A stretch of DNA of 64,000 nt. It comes from Candidatus Omnitrophota bacterium. GTDB lineage: Bacteria > Omnitrophota > Gorgyraeia > Pluralincolimonadales > Pluralincolimonadaceae. This document shows, piece after piece, positions 44,307 to 56,065 of the stretch. The translations under genes were made by a program, and so were the position numbers. The DNA lies in assembly GCA_030695925.1 (NCBI GenBank), contig JAUYOH010000148.1, positions 1 through 64,000 on the forward strand. Reading direction: 5' to 3'. Numbering within the stretch: position 1 is the stretch's first letter; every line of letters starts with the position of its first letter. The notes under the pieces were generated by a model, which was not told the DNA's origin, ran no database searches, and saw nothing but the letters and a program-made list of their open reading frames with translations.

Positions 44307-45092
44307 TTACACGGCCGATTTTCTGTGCTTACAGATCCCGCGTTCCGACGATTTTATGAATTCGACCATATGCTTTGCTTCGTCTGCCAGGTTTCCGGCT
44401 TTCGCGATCTCATCTAGCGCATGAGAGACGTTTAATCCGGAGCGATAGACCAACTTATATATACTCTTTATCTGGGCCTTCGCCTTTTCGCTTATATCCG
44501 ACCTCTTGATTCCCACGATGTTCAGCGAGCACACTTCCGAATTCCCCTCGATAAGCATATACGGTACGACGTCCTTAATTACCCGCGCAAGCCCCCCTAT
44601 CATGGCAAGCGTCCCTATCTTTACAAATTGGTGCGCTGCGGCATTACCCCCTATGAATGTCTTATCTTCCACTACGACATGGCCTGCCAGCAAGACGCCG
44701 TTACATATGACGACGTTATCTCCTATCCGGCAATCATGCGCAATGTGCGAACAGCCCATAAAAAAATTATCGTTACCGATGAGGGTGCTTGCGCCTTCCT
44801 TGAACCCGCGGTGGACGCTTGAATATTCCCTGAACACGTTCCTGTCGCCGGCCTTCAAATAACTCTTGCCTCCCTTAAACTGCAGGTGCTGCGGGATATG
44901 CCCCAATACCGCGCCCATGTGGATTTCGCAATCCTTGCCGATAGTCGTGCCGGAGCATACGTAGGCATGCGCCATCACTTTCGTCCCCTTGCCTATCGTG
45001 ACATCATCCTCGATTATGGCGTACGGACCTATCTCAACTGCGTCTATCTTTGCCTTTTTACTTACGATCGCGGTCGGATGTATCTTCGCCAC
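44307..45092 (-). CDS. lpxA: UDP-N-acetylglucosamine acyltransferase
   Basis: The 261-residue enzyme starts lipid A synthesis by adding a hydroxyacyl chain to UDP-GlcNAc. The left-handed beta-helix hexapeptide repeats run through the first two thirds. Seen are HMGAVLGHIPQHLQFKG, FREYSSVHRGFKEG, CSHIAHDCRIGDNVVICNG (catalytic His) and GGLARVIKDVVPYMLIEGN, with a C-terminal helical part. It starts inside rsmI (35-nt overlap). Other lpx genes are not in the window. Confidence 0.95.
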   Translation of the reverse strand: MAKIHPTAIVSKKAKIDAVEIGPYAIIEDDVTIGKGTKVMAHAYVCSGTTIGKDCEIHMGAVLGHIPQHLQFKGGKSYLKAGDRNVFREYSSVHRGFKEGASTLIGNDNFFMGCSHIAHDCRIGDNVVICNGVLLAGHVVVEDKTFIGGNAAAHQFVKIGTLAMIGGLARVIKDVVPYMLIEGNSEVCSLNIVGIKRSDISEKAKAQIKSIYKLVYRSGLNVSHALDEIAKAGNLADEAKHMVEFIKSSERGICKHRKSAV

Positions 45093-45768
45093 CTGCTGCC
45101 TCCTTGGAGTTTAAGACGACCAAAAATTCCCCTCTTGGCCTTGTCTTCTCGAAATTATTTATTAACACGCTGACTTTATCCCTTAATATCTCCTCAAACT
45201 TCTTTGTGAGTTCGCGCATCACCGAGATACGTATATCGCCCAGTGTTTCAAGTATATCATATAAAGTCCTTAAAATCCTATGCGGAGATTCGTAAAAAAT
45301 AACTGTGCGCTTCTCATCTTTGAACTGTGAAAGCCTCTTTTTTCTCGCCGTTGACTTAGCCGGCAGGAATCCCTCGAATACAAACCTGTCCGTTGGAGCG
45401 CCGGAGACGACCAAGCCCAATACCAAGGCTGTCGGCCCCGGGATTCCGACAACCGGAATAGCGTTTTTTATCGCGAGTCCTATTATATGCGCGCCGGGAT
45501 CAGAGATGCCCGGTGTCCCCGCGTCCGAAACGAGCGCCACACTCTTTCCTTCTTTCAATAGTCTTATCAGGTAATCGCCTTTGGTGATCTTATTGTGCTC
45601 AAAATAGCTCGTAAGCGGGGTCTTGATATCGTAATGGCTTGTCAGTATCTTTGTGTGGCGGGTATCCTCTGCGGCTATCAGATCGACACTCTTTAAGACT
45701 TCGAGGGCCCGAAGAGTTATATCTTTGAGATTTCCGATAGGGGTAGCAACTATATATAGCATGCTCAT
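45058..45768 (-). CDS. rsmI: 16S rRNA (cytidine-1402 2'-O)-methyltransferase
   Basis: A 236-residue SAM-dependent enzyme of the tetrapyrrole-methylase fold. It has LYIVATPIGNLKDITLRALEVL, AAEDTRHT, SDAGTPGISDPG and FYESPHRI, all diagnostic. It modifies the ribosomal decoding centre. It sits 9 nt after the glmS stop. Confidence 0.96.
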   Translation of the reverse strand: MSMLYIVATPIGNLKDITLRALEVLKSVDLIAAEDTRHTKILTSHYDIKTPLTSYFEHNKITKGDYLIRLLKEGKSVALVSDAGTPGISDPGAHIIGLAIKNAIPVVGIPGPTALVLGLVVSGAPTDRFVFEGFLPAKSTARKKRLSQFKDEKRTVIFYESPHRILRTLYDILETLGDIRISVMRELTKKFEEILRDKVSVLINNFEKTRPRGEFLVVLNSKEAAGGEDTSDRDRK

Positions 45769-45777
45769 TACTTGGAA

Positions 45778-47607
45778 CTACTCTACCGTGACTGATTTCG
45801 CTAAATTTCTCGGTTGGTCAACGTCTCTTCCCCTGGCGACCGCGACATGGTACGCCAATAATTGCAGCGGCAAAACCGTCAAAAGAGGCGAGAGGACTTC
45901 CTGTGTCTTGGGGACATATAGGGTAGTGCTGACGTGTTTCTTGATCGAAGAATCACCTTCGCTCACAATCGCTATAATTTTCCCTTCCCGCGCGCGTATC
46001 TCCCGAATATTCGAGAGCATCTTCTCGTAAGTGGGGGCTTGCGGCGCTATCGCGACTACGGCCATATTCTCCTCGATCAAAGCGATCGGCCCATGTTTCA
46101 TCTCGCCGGCGCCGTATCCCTCCGCGTGGATATATGAGATCTCCTTTAGTTTAAGCGCCCCCTCGAGCGCGTTAGGAAAGTTTACGCCGCGCGCGATGTA
46201 CATAAAACACGACAGTTTGGAGTACTTCTTCGCGCAATTCTTTATGGCCTCGGCCTCATCAAGGATCTCATCCATATGTTCCGGGATCATCTCGAACTCA
46301 TTGAGGAGATTCTTCATCTGCCGCCGGCCGAGGAGGCCTTTTATCCCGCCCAGATACAGAGCCAATAAGATAAATGTCGCCACCTGAGCCGTATACGCCT
46401 TTGTCGAGGCCACACCGATCTCGGGGCCGGCATAAGTATATATTACGCCGTCTGACTCCCTGGTGATGGTGGAACCGGCGACATTACAGATAGAGACAAC
46501 TTTGGCGCCGTTCTTCTTCGCTTCCCGCAAGGCCGCTAATGTGTCGGCGGTCTCGCCCGACTGGCTTACGGCAATAAACAGCGTCCTCTTATCCAGGATC
46601 GGGCTTCGGTATCTGAATTCGCTCGAGACATCCACCTCGACAGGTATGCGGGCGAATTTCTCTATCAGATATTCCCCTATCAAGCCGGCGTGATAGGCGG
46701 TGCCGCAGGCCGAGATGATGATATTATCGAACTTTAATAGTTGTTTCGGCGTAAGGTTTATGCCGTCGACCTTCACTTGGCCTTTCCTTACGTTGGTCCT
46801 CGCGGACAGGATCTTATGGATCACACGCGGTTGTTCATATATCTCCTTCAACATAAAATGCGCGAACCCGCCTTTCTCCGCCTGCGAGATATCCCATTCT
46901 ATGGCAGTGGGTTTCCTGTTTACGCGCTTGCCGTTTAAATCCGAGATCTCGATAGAATCTTTTGTCAGGGCTATTACTTCGCGGTCCTCCACAAATATGA
47001 CTTTTCTTGTCTTGTCGAGAATAGCCGGGCAATCGGATGCGAGGAAATTTTCACCCTTTCCCACGCCAACGATAAGCGGGCTGCCGCACTTTGCCCCCAC
47101 AAGTTTATCGGGTTCGTTCGTATGAATAACGGCTATCGCGTATGAGCCGTGCGCGTTTTTCAGGGCGCGCCTGACAGCCGCCTCAAGATTCCCTTTGTAG
47201 TATTTCTCTATCAGATGCGGCAGGACTTCCGTGTCCGTCTCGGACAAAAATTTGTGCCCTTCCTTTTTCAGCTGCGCTTTTAATTCGTCGCAGTTCTCTA
47301 TGATGCCGTTATGGACAAGCGCGATAGCGCCGGTGCAGTCATAATGAGGGTGGGCGTTTATATTATTAGGAATGCCGTGTGTGGCCCATCTGGTATGGGC
47401 GATCCCCAGTGTCCCGTTTATGGAGGTCTTCTTGAGGCAGTCGGATAACCGCTTTATCTTTCCCGCCGTCTTCAGGCGCCTCATGACATTGCCATCTAAA
47501 ACAGCTACCCCGGCCGAATCGTAACCCCTGTATTCAAGCCGCGTAAGGCCTTTTATCAGGATCGGCACCGCTTCATCCTTGCCTACGTATCCGATTATTC
47601 CGCACAT
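45778..47607 (-). CDS. glmS: Glutamine-fructose-6-phosphate aminotransferase
   Basis: The 609-residue enzyme makes glucosamine 6-phosphate for peptidoglycan and lipid A. Its N-terminal glutaminase begins with the catalytic Cys (MCGIIGYVG), with HTRWATHG following. Two SIS isomerase domains follow (ACGTAYHAGLIGEYLIE, SQSGETADTLAALREAK), ending in DQPRNLAKSVTVE. No glmS ribozyme is seen upstream; the preceding gene overlaps its start by 13 nt. With lpxA nearby, it links amino-sugar supply to lipid A. Confidence 0.97.
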   Translation of the reverse strand: MCGIIGYVGKDEAVPILIKGLTRLEYRGYDSAGVAVLDGNVMRRLKTAGKIKRLSDCLKKTSINGTLGIAHTRWATHGIPNNINAHPHYDCTGAIALVHNGIIENCDELKAQLKKEGHKFLSETDTEVLPHLIEKYYKGNLEAAVRRALKNAHGSYAIAVIHTNEPDKLVGAKCGSPLIVGVGKGENFLASDCPAILDKTRKVIFVEDREVIALTKDSIEISDLNGKRVNRKPTAIEWDISQAEKGGFAHFMLKEIYEQPRVIHKILSARTNVRKGQVKVDGINLTPKQLLKFDNIIISACGTAYHAGLIGEYLIEKFARIPVEVDVSSEFRYRSPILDKRTLFIAVSQSGETADTLAALREAKKNGAKVVSICNVAGSTITRESDGVIYTYAGPEIGVASTKAYTAQVATFILLALYLGGIKGLLGRRQMKNLLNEFEMIPEHMDEILDEAEAIKNCAKKYSKLSCFMYIARGVNFPNALEGALKLKEISYIHAEGYGAGEMKHGPIALIEENMAVVAIAPQAPTYEKMLSNIREIRAREGKIIAIVSEGDSSIKKHVSTTLYVPKTQEVLSPLLTVLPLQLLAYHVAVARGRDVDQPRNLAKSVTVE

Positions 47608-48317
47608 ATTTTATATGCGACCTTTCCTTTTGGGGGGTTGCTGCCAAAACATACATCATCTATATAAACCGTCCCTTTATCTATGCCGCGGCCATGCCTG
47701 AAAACAAATACTATTTCCAATATCTTTCCCCAATCGGTAATATTTCTAAATCCAGAAAGAGGTATAACGATCTCCTGCCATTTGCCGCGCATCGTTACAT
47801 CATTATACGATGCTATATCAACGGATGATATTTTATCCTTCCCCATAATATAAGTACCGTCACCGTCCACATCTTGATGTAACTCCACCGCGAAATCTGC
47901 CCCCCCTTGTGGATCCATCAACCAAAATGAAAGATAATCATATCCGCTTAAATCCTTAAAGGCCCTGGCCTCAAATGTCTTGTCACTAAATGCGCCCGCG
48001 TATTCAGTAATTAATTTCGTCCAATAATAAGAAAAGCTATTCGGTGCGCTAACATTGAAATCTAAACGCAGCGAGGAGCCCTTGCCGGCACGTGTCTCTT
48101 CCGGGCTTGTTGCGAAAGTAGGGATACACTTAACTCCGGCCTCCTCGTAACCCTGGGTCTTGCCACCTAAAAGATTAAACATCTTTCCCTGATTAAAATC
48201 ATCTACCATAAAAATGCTGCCCTCTTGACTTGATAAAACGGCGCCAGAAGATGCCGGTTGAACAATCGCGACTACGACAAAGAAAATAATAAATAAAAAA
48301 ATCTTCTTCATACACAT
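47595..48317 (-). CDS. Secreted galactose-binding-like (CIA30/CBM-like) protein 1
   Basis: A 240-residue protein with a signal peptide (to about residue 25). The mature part resembles a beta jelly-roll of the CIA30 or family-11 carbohydrate-binding type: MVDDFNQGKMFNLLGG, LRLDFNVSAPNSFSYYW, YDYLSFWLMDPQG, GKWQEIVIPLSGF and VYIDDVCFG. Similar domains bind sugars or other ligands on secreted proteins. GGAG lies 8 nt before the ATG. It is a distant paralogue of the next gene upstream and overlaps glmS. The ligand is unknown. Confidence 0.7.
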   Translation of the reverse strand: MCMKKIFLFIIFFVVVAIVQPASSGAVLSSQEGSIFMVDDFNQGKMFNLLGGKTQGYEEAGVKCIPTFATSPEETRAGKGSSLRLDFNVSAPNSFSYYWTKLITEYAGAFSDKTFEARAFKDLSGYDYLSFWLMDPQGGADFAVELHQDVDGDGTYIMGKDKISSVDIASYNDVTMRGKWQEIVIPLSGFRNITDWGKILEIVFVFRHGRGIDKGTVYIDDVCFGSNPPKGKVAYKICAE

Positions 48318-48331
48318 CTGGCGGTCTCCTT

Positions 48332-48952
48332 CTATTGGGCCCGCTCCTTCGAGGAGAACTTGATGTCATCTACATACAAGATGCCATTTTTGCGCGTCAC
48401 GGTTAAGTCATCGAAGGTAAATACAAGCTCCTTCGTCTTTGACCAGTCCGATATAGAGCCGGGGGCCTTCAGCTCTTTCATCGGAATAACGACCCGCTGC
48501 CATTGATCCGTAATGCCCTTTACTATACAGACGACGCGCTCCCCCTTGGCATTCTTAAGTTCCAGCTTAAATTGTGTTGTAAAACCGGCCTCCTCGTCAC
48601 CTTTTATCAACATACTCATCTCGTCGTAAGAACTCAGGTCCGTATTATTAAGCCCGATCCAGATTCCGTTAAAGGCGGGCTCGGTTGATTCCACATCGTA
48701 GGAAATCTTTAACACGTTGGTCTGGGTCGGGTTGCCCATGACTCCGGGCATAAGGATGACATCCATTTTACAGCCCTGCGTTGTATCAAGCGGGTTTGAG
48801 TCCCAAGTACCTACGCCTCCGCCAACGTCACTGTTGCCGCCGGTTCCAAAGCTCGCTATCATCAGGTCAGCAGCGAATAAAGGCCCACTAAAAATAATTG
48901 TGGCACATAAAAATATGAGTGAAAAAGCCGGGGATATCTTTCTGTTTTTCAT
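48332..48952 (-). CDS. Secreted galactose-binding-like (CIA30/CBM-like) protein 2
   Basis: The start is placed at ATG 48952 (MKNRKISPAF), with SD GGGAGG upstream; the track's start at 48991 reads through a tRNA fragment. A signal peptide is followed by a jelly-roll-like sequence: VLKISYDVESTEPAFNGIWIGL, YDEMSMLIKGD, QWQRVVIPMKEL and LYVDDIKFSSK. Length is about 206 residues. It is a paralogue of 47595-48317, 14 nt apart. Function unknown; a sugar-binding or surface role is inference. Confidence 0.7.
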   Translation of the reverse strand: MKNRKISPAFSLIFLCATIIFSGPLFAADLMIASFGTGGNSDVGGGVGTWDSNPLDTTQGCKMDVILMPGVMGNPTQTNVLKISYDVESTEPAFNGIWIGLNNTDLSSYDEMSMLIKGDEEAGFTTQFKLELKNAKGERVVCIVKGITDQWQRVVIPMKELKAPGSISDWSKTKELVFTFDDLTVTRKNGILYVDDIKFSSKERAQ

Positions 48953-48977
48953 GCCTCGCCTCCCTTTAATTCTTAAT

Positions 48978-49002
48978 TCTGGCGTCCCCACGGGGATTCG
49001 AA
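48978..49002 (-). repeat. 25-bp copy of the tRNA-Glu 3' end (att-like direct repeat)
   Basis: Identical over 25 bp to 49693-49717, which covers the T-arm, 3' acceptor strand and CCA of tRNA-Glu plus 2 bp beyond. The two copies flank a 690-bp segment with three small membrane-protein genes. Such direct repeats of tRNA 3' ends are what tyrosine-recombinase integration leaves behind. Confidence 0.85.
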
Positions 49003-49038
49003 GTCGTTCGGCCTTGCGGCCTCTCTTAATCGCAAATC

Positions 49039-49482
49039 CTAAACAGCCTCTTTAAAATACGAATCATAAATCGCCTTGGCTACAAAAAAACCTCCTAACG
49101 CAATTAAGATATCGGCCAGAGTGGATTTAAAAACCCAATCTAAAAACGCGGTGTTCTTATTCAAAAGGCCCGCGATCGAGAAATGGCTCATTAAAACGAC
49201 CGCGAATATAGCGAAAATGCCTTTTAATAAAAAACCGTAGATGACCGTCCTGCGCGACAAGAATAGCGCGGTAATCAAAAAAATGTCTATAAAGCTAAGT
49301 ATTGAAGCGAGGCTGTGAGAAAATGAAAATTTTTTAGCGCCTGAGATTATCACCTGCTCGCCCTGCCGATGAACTTCCAATTGGGGTTTTACATCGACCA
49401 GGGGAGGGTGAACCCTATAATGCAACATCCCGCCGCCTAACGCTACCAAAAACATCGCTAAAATTAACGCGCCTTTGTTCAT
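49039..49482 (-). CDS. Small membrane protein, unknown
   Basis: A 147-residue protein I do not recognise. An N-terminal hydrophobic segment (residues 4-21) is followed by about 35 polar residues (LHYRVHPPLVDVKPQLEVHR...), then three to four hydrophobic helices (about 55-75, 82-100, 115-138). The layout suggests a short periplasmic or extracellular loop followed by a membrane core. It is the third gene of the small cassette after tRNA-Glu, 6 nt after the second microprotein. Confidence 0.7.
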   Translation of the reverse strand: MNKGALILAMFLVALGGGMLHYRVHPPLVDVKPQLEVHRQGEQVIISGAKKFSFSHSLASILSFIDIFLITALFLSRRTVIYGFLLKGIFAIFAVVLMSHFSIAGLLNKNTAFLDWVFKSTLADILIALGGFFVAKAIYDSYFKEAV

Positions 49483-49488
49483 ATTCTT

Positions 49489-49587
49489 TTAGAACCTAAC
49501 CAAATGCCCCAAATAAAATATCAAAGCCATAACGATTATATGAAATATCCACCAGCCCGGTTTGCCCCACATAATATATTTTAGCAT
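49489..49587 (-). CDS. 32-residue membrane microprotein B
   Basis: Too short for the ORF track. ATG at 49587, preceded by GGAAG in the last codons of microprotein A. The translation starts MLKYIMWGKPGWWIFHIIV and has one membrane helix ending in LGHLVRF. It shares the pattern G..WW..H.I.......LG with microprotein A, so the two look like paralogues. Function unknown. Confidence 0.65.
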   Translation of the reverse strand: MLKYIMWGKPGWWIFHIIVMALIFYLGHLVRF

Positions 49588-49588
49588 A

Positions 49589-49687
49589 TTACTTCCACAG
49601 AATATTTCCTAATGCATAAACAACCGCTATGCCTATCAGATGCACCAGCCACCAGCCCCATCCTAAGAATCTAAATGTTCGTTTCAT
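49589..49687 (-). CDS. 32-residue membrane microprotein A
   Basis: Too short for the ORF track. ATG at 49687, only 7 nt past the tRNA-Glu CCA end, so it lies in the tRNA trailer. The translation begins MKRTFRFLGWGWWLVHLIG and ends GNILWK, with a basic N-terminus and one hydrophobic helix. The stop and next ATG are 1 nt apart. No clear SD is visible. Paralogue of microprotein B. Confidence 0.62.
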   Translation of the reverse strand: MKRTFRFLGWGWWLVHLIGIAVVYALGNILWK

Positions 49688-49694
49688 ATTTATC

Positions 49695-49771
49695 TGGCGT
49701 CCCCACGGGGATTCGAACCCCGGTCGAGAGCTTGAAAAGCTCTTGTCCTAGTCCGTCTAGACGATGGGGAC
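49695..49771 (-). tRNA. tRNA-Glu (anticodon TTC)
   Basis: On the minus strand the cloverleaf is clear: acceptor GTCCCCA pairs with TGGGGAC, D-arm GTCTAGACGGACTAGGAC, anticodon arm AGAGC-TTTTCAA-GCTCT with anticodon TTC, T-arm CGGGG-TTCGAAT-CCCCG, and an encoded CCA. It starts 8 nt after the stop of the upstream peptidase gene, so it may be processed from a longer transcript. Confidence 0.95.
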
Positions 49772-49779
49772 GGCTCTAC

Positions 49780-50868
49780 TCATTCTCCTACCATATCCTT
49801 CACGTCCATCTTCTTTAAATACTCGACCCACGCCCTATCCAGGGCACCTATATTATCAAAACCATATACCTCAAAGAGCGAATTCTCGAACCCTTTCCCT
49901 TTTCTTAAATTATAATTAAATTCCTTAAATCTATCCTTACCTTTATCTCGCGCCAAAAAATACACTACACTCAGCCCGTCTTCGTAATTATGCTCGTAGG
50001 AATCATTGTTTGGGCTCAATAACGGGATGTGCTGGTTATTCATGGCCCTGAACCTGGAATTAGATATATCTCTCCTTGCCTCTCCGGTAGTCAAAAGGGC
50101 GTATTGTGCGATGCCCTCTGACCACCATCTCGGGATATTCGCCTCCTTCGTAAGCTCTCTGTATATCTCGTGCGCTATTTCGTGATAGATGACATCGGTC
50201 TTCATATACAGTTCGTAAAAAAAGACTCTTCTGTTTCCGGCCGCGAATGCCATCAGGGTATCGGGGTTAAAGCCTCGCGCCTGCGCGGCTTTCTTCCAAC
50301 TGGCGAAATCCCCGTATGAGTAAAATTTGAACTTCAGATCCCAATCCGGAGAGGCCGACTCATCGTAAATCTTAAACTCTTCATATCCGAATTTATCGGC
50401 GACCCTTTTACAATAATCCCCGACTTTTCCTTTCAACCGGCCCCTTACGATACCTTCATCGTGATGAAAGGCTATAAAGGCGTCTTCCTCGTAGATCTGC
50501 CATGGCTTGTCCGAATACCTGACCGTATCGGAGAATTTCAGCTCTTCATCGCGGCCCTGCGAACTCCCGTCCGAAGCGGAAGAGGCGCTCCATTTTTCCG
50601 TAAGGGCGCCATTCTCCTGCCTGCTCCATTTTTTGATATACTTTAAATCCGATCTCTTAAACGTCATCGTCCCTTCTTTGAGGCGAACGGTAACGCTGGA
50701 AGGCGACTGGTTTACGATTACCCCTTCATAGTGCTTTCCGTCTGAGGTCGCTAATTCATCTGCTAAAACGGGAATGACGACGCCGGATAATATTAGAAAG
50801 AGCGGGACTGTCGCATATCTTGAAAAATTACTTTTCCTCTCCACTTTCCTCTTCTTCCTCCGCGACAA
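49780..50868 (-). CDS. Exported peptidase MA-like metalloprotease (gluzincin)
   Basis: The 362-residue protein has a membrane or signal segment at about residues 18-36, then a small beta module ([38 protein letters not shown]) like that in the PilZ-glycosidase. The C-terminal half has HEIAH ([14 protein letters not shown]) with [10 protein letters not shown] downstream for the third zinc ligand. Substrate unknown. The track's ATG at 50868 overlaps gyrA by 41 nt; an in-frame GTG 24 nt later (50844) is an alternative start just before the signal segment. tRNA-Glu follows after 8 nt. Confidence 0.8.
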   Translation of the reverse strand: MSRRKKRKVERKSNFSRYATVPLFLILSGVVIPVLADELATSDGKHYEGVIVNQSPSSVTVRLKEGTMTFKRSDLKYIKKWSRQENGALTEKWSASSASDGSSQGRDEELKFSDTVRYSDKPWQIYEEDAFIAFHHDEGIVRGRLKGKVGDYCKRVADKFGYEEFKIYDESASPDWDLKFKFYSYGDFASWKKAAQARGFNPDTLMAFAAGNRRVFFYELYMKTDVIYHEIAHEIYRELTKEANIPRWWSEGIAQYALLTTGEARRDISNSRFRAMNNQHIPLLSPNNDSYEHNYEDGLSVVYFLARDKGKDRFKEFNYNLRKGKGFENSLFEVYGFDNIGALDRAWVEYLKKMDVKDMVGE

Positions 50869-53278
50869 CAGGCGCGACGGATGCGACTTTATCTTTCGCG
50901 TCGAGTTTGATGATCCTCACGCCTTGCGCCGCGCGGCCGGTATTGCGGATATCTTTAACCGGGCAACGGACGATGACACCCTTCTCAGTGATTATCATCA
51001 TTTCATCTTTGTCGCCGACCGTCTTCAAAGAAACCGCCTCGCCGTTCTTAGCCGTAACCTTGATGTTAATAATCCCTTTGCCGCCCCTGCTTTGGGTCCT
51101 GTACTCCTTGATCTCGGTTCTCTTGCCGAAACCTAAAGACGTTATGGTAAGCACTGCCGTGTCTTCTTCCGCAACCGACATGCCTATGACCTCGTCCTTC
51201 TTGCCAAGCCGGATACCTCTTACGCCTTTTGCCGAACGGCCCATCTCCCTTACCTGCGATTCGGAGAATCTTATGGCTTTGCCGTCTCTGGTCGCTAAGA
51301 AAATTTCTTTCTTGCCGTCGGTGAATTCCACGCCTATTAACTCATCGCCCTTTTCCAGCGTTATCCCGACTATGCCGCCCTTCCGCGGATGGCTGTATGC
51401 CTCGAGCGAGGTCTTCTTTATCACGCCTTGCTTAGTGCACATTATCAGGAACTGTCCTTCTTTAAATTCCTTTACAGGGATGAAAGCGCTTATGGTCTCG
51501 CCCTGTTGCAACTCGAGAAGATTTATAACCGCCTTGCCTCTGGCCTGCCTTCCGGCCTGAGGAATATCGTAAACCTTAAGCCAGTGGACGCGCCCCTGAT
51601 TTGTGAAGAAGAGTATAAATTCGTGGGTCGTCGCGATAAAGAGATGCTCCGAGAAGTCCTCTTCCTTAACGTCGGCGCCTGTCATACCTTTGCCGCCGCG
51701 GCGCTGTTTGCGATAAGCCGATACCGGCAGGCGCTTGATATATCCGGCGTGGCTTACCGTTATAACGACGTCTTCCTCGGCTATCAGGTCCTCGACTTCG
51801 AGGTCCTCGACTTCCCCTACGATATCCGTACGCCTTTCGTCGCCGTATTTTTCCTTGACCTTTAACATTTCCTCTTTTATGATCTGGAGCACCTTCTTCT
51901 CGCTCTTCAATATAGATTCGTATAATTCTATCTTCTTTATTAATTCCAGATATTCGGCCTCGAGTTTCTCGCGTTCCAGCGCGGTAAGCCTGCGAAGCTG
52001 CATCTCGAGTATCGCCTGCGCCTGTATCTCGCTAAAGTCGAACTTTTTGATGAGCGCTTCCCTAGCCTCTACCTCGGACTTTGATTTCTTTATGATCTCT
52101 ATTATCTTGTCGAGATTGGCAAGAGCCTTCTTTAATCCCTCGATTATGTGGGCGCGCTCTTTCGCGCGCGCCAGGTCAAACCTGGTTCTGCGAGTGACTA
52201 TCTCTTTACGATGCGCGACATAACACTCGAGTATCTGCTTTAAATTTAATACCTTCGGCCTTTTCTCTACAAGCGCCAGCATGATAATCCCGAATGATAC
52301 CGTAAGCTGCGTGTGCTTGAATAGCTGATTCAATACCACCTGCGCGTTCGCGTCGCGTTTTAGTTCTATGACGACCCTTAAGCCGTCTTTATCGGACTCG
52401 TCGCGGATATCGGATATCCCCTCTATCTTCTTATCCTGGACAAGCTGAGCTATCGCTTCTATAAGATTAGCCTTGTTTACCTGATATGGTATCTCGGTTA
52501 TTATGATAGATTCCTTGCCTGATTTCTGCGATTCTACACCGGCCTTGGCGCGTATCTTTATAAGGCCGCGGCCTGTAGTATAGGCCTGCTTTATCCCTTC
52601 GCGCCCGCAAATAATCCCGCCCGTCGGGAAATCCGGCGCCTTTATTATTTTCATTAAATCTTTAAGTGAAATATCTGAATCATCTATTAGCGCTACCACT
52701 CCGTCCGCGACCTCTGAGAGATTGTGCGGAGGGATATTGGTCGCCATGCCGACCGCTATTCCAGATGAGCCGTTTATCAGAAGATTCGGCAATGCCGCGG
52801 GCAAGACAGTCGGCTCTTCAAGCGAAGCGTCAAAGTTCGGCATAAAGTCAACCGTGTCTTTCTCCATATCCCCCAACATCTCTTCGGTTATTGACGCAAG
52901 CCGCGCTTCGGTGTAGCGCATAGCCGCCGGAGAGTCGCCGTCTACGGAGCCGAAGTTTCCCTGGCCGTCAACCAAAGGATAACGAAGCGAAAAATCCTGA
53001 ACCATTCTTACAAGCGAGTCGTAAACCGCCACATCTCCGTGAGGGTGGTACTTTCCGAGAACTTCACCGACGATCCTCGCCGATTTCTTATAAGACTTGG
53101 AGTGGTCGAGCCCTAATTCTCTCATCCCGTAAAGTATCCTGCGGTGAACGGGCTTAAGGCCGTCTCGTACATCGGGAAGGGCCCTTCCTACGATTACGCT
53201 CATCGCGTAAGATATGTAAGAATCCTTCATCTCGTCTTCGATATAAATAGGGACTATCTTTTCATTGCGCGCGTACAT
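50828..53278 (-). CDS. gyrA: DNA gyrase subunit A
   Basis: The 816-residue subunit cuts and rejoins DNA. The catalytic Tyr is in [10 protein letters not shown]. The C-terminal beta-pinwheel contains the GyrA box QRRGGKG, which supports gyrase and not topoisomerase IV. The C-terminus is acidic ([13 protein letters not shown]). It lies 16 nt after gyrB. Confidence 0.97.
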   Translation of the reverse strand: MYARNEKIVPIYIEDEMKDSYISYAMSVIVGRALPDVRDGLKPVHRRILYGMRELGLDHSKSYKKSARIVGEVLGKYHPHGDVAVYDSLVRMVQDFSLRYPLVDGQGNFGSVDGDSPAAMRYTEARLASITEEMLGDMEKDTVDFMPNFDASLEEPTVLPAALPNLLINGSSGIAVGMATNIPPHNLSEVADGVVALIDDSDISLKDLMKIIKAPDFPTGGIICGREGIKQAYTTGRGLIKIRAKAGVESQKSGKESIIITEIPYQVNKANLIEAIAQLVQDKKIEGISDIRDESDKDGLRVVIELKRDANAQVVLNQLFKHTQLTVSFGIIMLALVEKRPKVLNLKQILECYVAHRKEIVTRRTRFDLARAKERAHIIEGLKKALANLDKIIEIIKKSKSEVEAREALIKKFDFSEIQAQAILEMQLRRLTALEREKLEAEYLELIKKIELYESILKSEKKVLQIIKEEMLKVKEKYGDERRTDIVGEVEDLEVEDLIAEEDVVITVSHAGYIKRLPVSAYRKQRRGGKGMTGADVKEEDFSEHLFIATTHEFILFFTNQGRVHWLKVYDIPQAGRQARGKAVINLLELQQGETISAFIPVKEFKEGQFLIMCTKQGVIKKTSLEAYSHPRKGGIVGITLEKGDELIGVEFTDGKKEIFLATRDGKAIRFSESQVREMGRSAKGVRGIRLGKKDEVIGMSVAEEDTAVLTITSLGFGKRTEIKEYRTQSRGGKGIINIKVTAKNGEAVSLKTVGDKDEMMIITEKGVIVRCPVKDIRNTGRAAQGVRIIKLDAKDKVASVAPVVAEEEEESGEEK

Positions 53279-53294
53279 AAACTTATATCCTCAC

Positions 53295-55760
<2,466 letters not shown>

Positions 55761-56060
55761 CTATAACTCCCCTATCCTCAGTTTTATATCTTTAATAATA
55801 CCTTCTCCGATCTTCTCCTTCATCTTTATCAGGATCCTTGGCTTCTCCATTGAAAGCTTGTGGATCCAACTCGAAGAATCCACGTGAACTATAAGAATCC
55901 CCTCCCTGAGATCTACCGGCTTCGCGTGCCTTAAGTTCTCCTCCCCTATGATCGTCGCCCAGCAGGCGCTCAACGCTTCCGCCTGTAATCCTCTACCGGT
56001 CTTGAGCTTCTTTATAATATCACCCACCACATCTCTTATCGCAACGGCTTCTTTTTTCAC
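55761..56060 (-). CDS. DUF721 / DciA-like protein
   Basis: A 99-residue protein with the DUF721 pattern: a helical N-terminus (IRDVVGDIIKKLKTGRGLQAEALSACWATIIGEENLRHAKPVDLREGILIVHVDSSSWIHKLS). DciA proteins load the replicative helicase in bacteria without DnaC or DnaI. The position between dnaN and gyrB, next to dnaA, is common for this family and supports the call. It lacks the longer C-terminal tail of some DciA proteins. Confidence 0.82.
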   Translation of the reverse strand: MKKEAVAIRDVVGDIIKKLKTGRGLQAEALSACWATIIGEENLRHAKPVDLREGILIVHVDSSSWIHKLSMEKPRILIKMKEKIGEGIIKDIKLRIGEL

Positions 56061-56065
56061 TTGGC

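Noticed and set aside
47608-47760. glmS ribozyme upstream of glmS
   Set aside because: The upstream sequence is the coding end of another gene, and none of the ribozyme core could be recognised.
49003-49692. Integrase or transposase gene in the tRNA-Glu cassette
   Set aside because: The segment is filled by three small membrane-protein frames; no recombinase motif is present in any frame.
55878-55893. Third parS-like site (TCCACGTGAAC) in the DciA-like gene
   Set aside because: Only one arm and the CACGTG core match; the palindrome is broken.
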